DNA of 64,000 bases from Streptomyces sp. TP-A0874 (GTDB lineage: Bacteria > Actinomycetota > Actinomycetes > Streptomycetales > Streptomycetaceae). The stretch is from contig NZ_BBZK01000010.1 of assembly GCF_001748085.1 (NCBI RefSeq), positions 1 to 64,000 of the forward strand, given 5' to 3'. Of this stretch, positions 62,383 through 64,000 are shown piece after piece. The translations under genes and the position numbers were made by a program. Positions within the stretch are counted from its first letter, which is position 1; each line of letters begins with the position of its first letter. The notes beneath the pieces were generated by a model that worked only from the letters and a program-made list of their open reading frames with translations, had not been told where the DNA came from and did not search any database.

Positions 62383-64000
62383 TCAGGCGGCGATGGCGGG
62401 CGACAGCAGGAGAGTCCTTACCTCCTCAGCCTCACTCGAACCCAGCCGCTCGAAGATCGCCAGGGCCTCCTGCCAGCAGGCGCGAGCCCGGTCGGCCTGG
62501 CCCATCCGCTTCAGCGCCCGGCCCAGCACGGTCAGTACCGTGCCGCGCCGCCACTCGCCACCGATACCGCGGAGCGCGAGTACCTCCTCGGCGTGCGCGG
62601 CGGCCTCCGCAGGGTGGTGCGCGGCGAGGTGCACCTCGGCCAGCCGCAGGTGGGTCATGCCCTCCCAGAGCCGTTGCCGCCCCTCCCGGAAGAGGGCGAG
62701 GGCCTCCCCGAGCCGGGTCAGCGCGTCATCGGGCCGGCCGGCGCTGTTGAGCGCGAGTCCGTGCGCGTAGAGCCCGTTGGCGAGCCGCAGCGGGTTGTCC
62801 ATCTCCTGGTAGATGGCGAGCGCCTGCTCGGTGAGGCCGACCGCCTGGCTGGAGCGGCCGAGGTTGATGTGCACCCGCGCGAGGTTGCAGAGCACGCTCG
62901 CCTCGCCGTTGCGGTTGCCCAGGGCGCGCCAGGCGGTCAGAGCGTGGCCGTAGTGCGCCTCGGCGTCCTCGTTGCGGTTCTCTATGAAGGCGATGATGCC
63001 CCGGTCGTTCGGGGGCCAGGAGGAGGCGACCGGGTCCTCCGTGGCCAACCCCAGCAGCATCGCCGAGCGCGCCTCCTGGTCGGCCTGCTCGTAACGGCCG
63101 GCCATCATGTGGCTGAGGGTCAGGGCGACCCGGGCCCGACCCTCCGCGTGCGCGTCCTCGGCCGCCTGTGCCACCTCCTGCAGGGCGGAGGCGGCCAGCT
63201 CGTACTGGCGGGAGTTGGCGCCGGACTCCGCCAGGTCCTTGGCCGCCATCAGCAGGTCGACCGAGCGCCGCAGCTCGCCCCGGCCGGCGCACTGCCGGGC
63301 ACAGGCCAGCAGGCACTCGGACTCGGCGTAGAGCCACTCCAGCGCGGCCGGCTGGTCGGGGAAGGACAGCCCCGGGTGGCGGGTCGGCTCCAGGTGGTCC
63401 ACCAGCCGGTCGCCCGGCCGCTCCAGCGCGTACACCTCGGTGGCCGTCGCCAGGTAGAAGTCGAGCATCCGGGAGAGGGCGGCGTCCCGCTCGGCCAGCG
63501 ACTGCTCGTCCCGCTCGGCACAGGCGCGGGCGTAGAGCCGGACGAGGTCGTGGAAGCGGTACCGCCCGGGGGGCCGCGGACTCCAGCAGGGAGATGTCGA
63601 CGAGCGACTCCAGGACCTCCTCCGTCTCGTGCGGGTCGAGGTCCAGCAGGGCGGCCGCCGTGGCGAGCGAGATGTCGGGGCCGTCCGCCAGCCCCAGCAG
63701 CCGGAAGGCGCGCGCCTGGTGCGGCTCCAACTGCCCGTACCCCAACTCGAAGGTGGCCTCGACGGCGAGGTCGCCGACCTGGAGCTCGTCGAGCCGGCGC
63801 CGTTCGTCCGCGAGCTTCTCGGCCAGCACCGAGACCGTCCAGGTACGGCGGGAGGCCAGCCGGGAGGCGGCGATCCGGATCGCCAGCGGCAGGAACCCGC
63901 AGGCCGCCACGACGTCCAGGGAGGCGTCCCGTTCGGCGGCCACCCGCTCGGCGCCGACTATCTTCGTGAAGAGCTGGAGCGCCTCCCCGGGGCTCATCAC
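62383..64000 (-). pseudogene. afsR: afsR (SARP-NB-ARC-TPR regulator), 3' part, frameshifted
   Basis: The minus strand encodes the C-terminal half of AfsR. It has NB-ARC sequence (CGFLPLAIRIAASRL, FRLLGLADGPDISLATAAALL, LESLVDISLLES) followed by the winged-helix and TPR region (RYRFHDLVRLYARAC, then MLDFYLATATEVYALERPGDR, and repeats such as EASVLCNLARVHINLGRSSQAV). The 5' SARP DNA-binding part is beyond the window. The frame breaks at a run of six G (plus strand 63568-63573). Upstream of it the frame ends in nonsense Arg/Pro-rich text, and downstream the AfsR frame resumes one base off. Removing one base restores AAPGRYRFHDLVRLYARA. It is either a true +1 frameshift or a sequencing error. Confidence 0.8.

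Overview
The window is high-GC actinobacterial chromosome, almost certainly Streptomyces. Supporting this are the very GC-rich third codon positions, frequent GTG and some TTG starts, the futalosine menaquinone genes, several gene families known mainly from Streptomyces (DUF3027, SCO5918-like, SCO4402-like, NsdA-like), and above all a dmdR1 gene and an afsK / afsS / afsR locus. From memory, the gene order resembles the S. coelicolor segment running roughly from SCO4326 (mqnD) through serC, citA/pdxH and dmdR1 to SCO4423-4426 (afsK, afsS, afsR), with insertions and deletions. I found no tRNA, rRNA, CRISPR array, prophage or biosynthetic gene cluster.

Layout. 1-0.4 kb: a miniature inverted-repeat element with a truncated second copy. 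0.4-5 kb: a SAM methyltransferase, then on the minus strand the menaquinone genes mqnB-mqnD, a lipoprotein and an MFS permease. 5.4-10 kb: a DUF3027 protein and a large sacsin/Hsp90-type ATPase with a second miniature element between them. 10-18.6 kb: a CtpE-like P-type ATPase, a small membrane protein, a long perfect inverted repeat, a purine permease, MarR and MFS genes, an RNA cyclic phosphodiesterase and a tiny membrane peptide. 18.6-25.5 kb: aldo/keto reductase, a secreted propeller-like protein, two gene remnants left by a deletion, serC, and a FAD/Fe-S oxidoreductase. 25.5-28.7 kb: a minus-strand cold-shock group (CspA-type protein, DEAD-box helicase, SCO5918-like protein, MerR-type regulator). 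29-36 kb: NTF2-like protein and LysR, a GNAT/membrane fusion, a drug/metabolite transporter, an NDH-2-like oxidoreductase, citrate synthase and pdxH. 36-47 kb: PAS/GAF sensor, SIS protein, the iron regulator DmdR1, an alpha/beta-hydrolase-fold protein, a UbiB-type kinase, an ABC exporter and an NsdA-like regulator. 47-55.4 kb: a proline-rich membrane protein, a SCO4402-like protein, purU, and a block of signalling genes (ECF sigma with its zinc-finger anti-sigma, a STAS antagonist, an EF-hand protein, an HATPase).

55.4-64 kb: a flavin monooxygenase, a TetR regulator, and the AfsK-AfsR-AfsS system that controls secondary metabolism. AfsK (membrane-associated Ser/Thr kinase with a propeller sensor) should phosphorylate AfsR, which then activates afsS. 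Here the locus is unusual. afsR carries an apparent one-base frameshift in a run of six G/C. afsS is enlarged by a 96-bp tandem duplication of its DNHAP motifs. An extra small gene encodes a signal-peptide-bearing protein with the same Y-x-x-L-D-N-H-x-P motif. A pair of contiguous 11-bp direct repeats upstream of afsS matches an AfsR/PhoP-type box.

All identifications come from reading the sequence and from recall of protein families; no database search was run.
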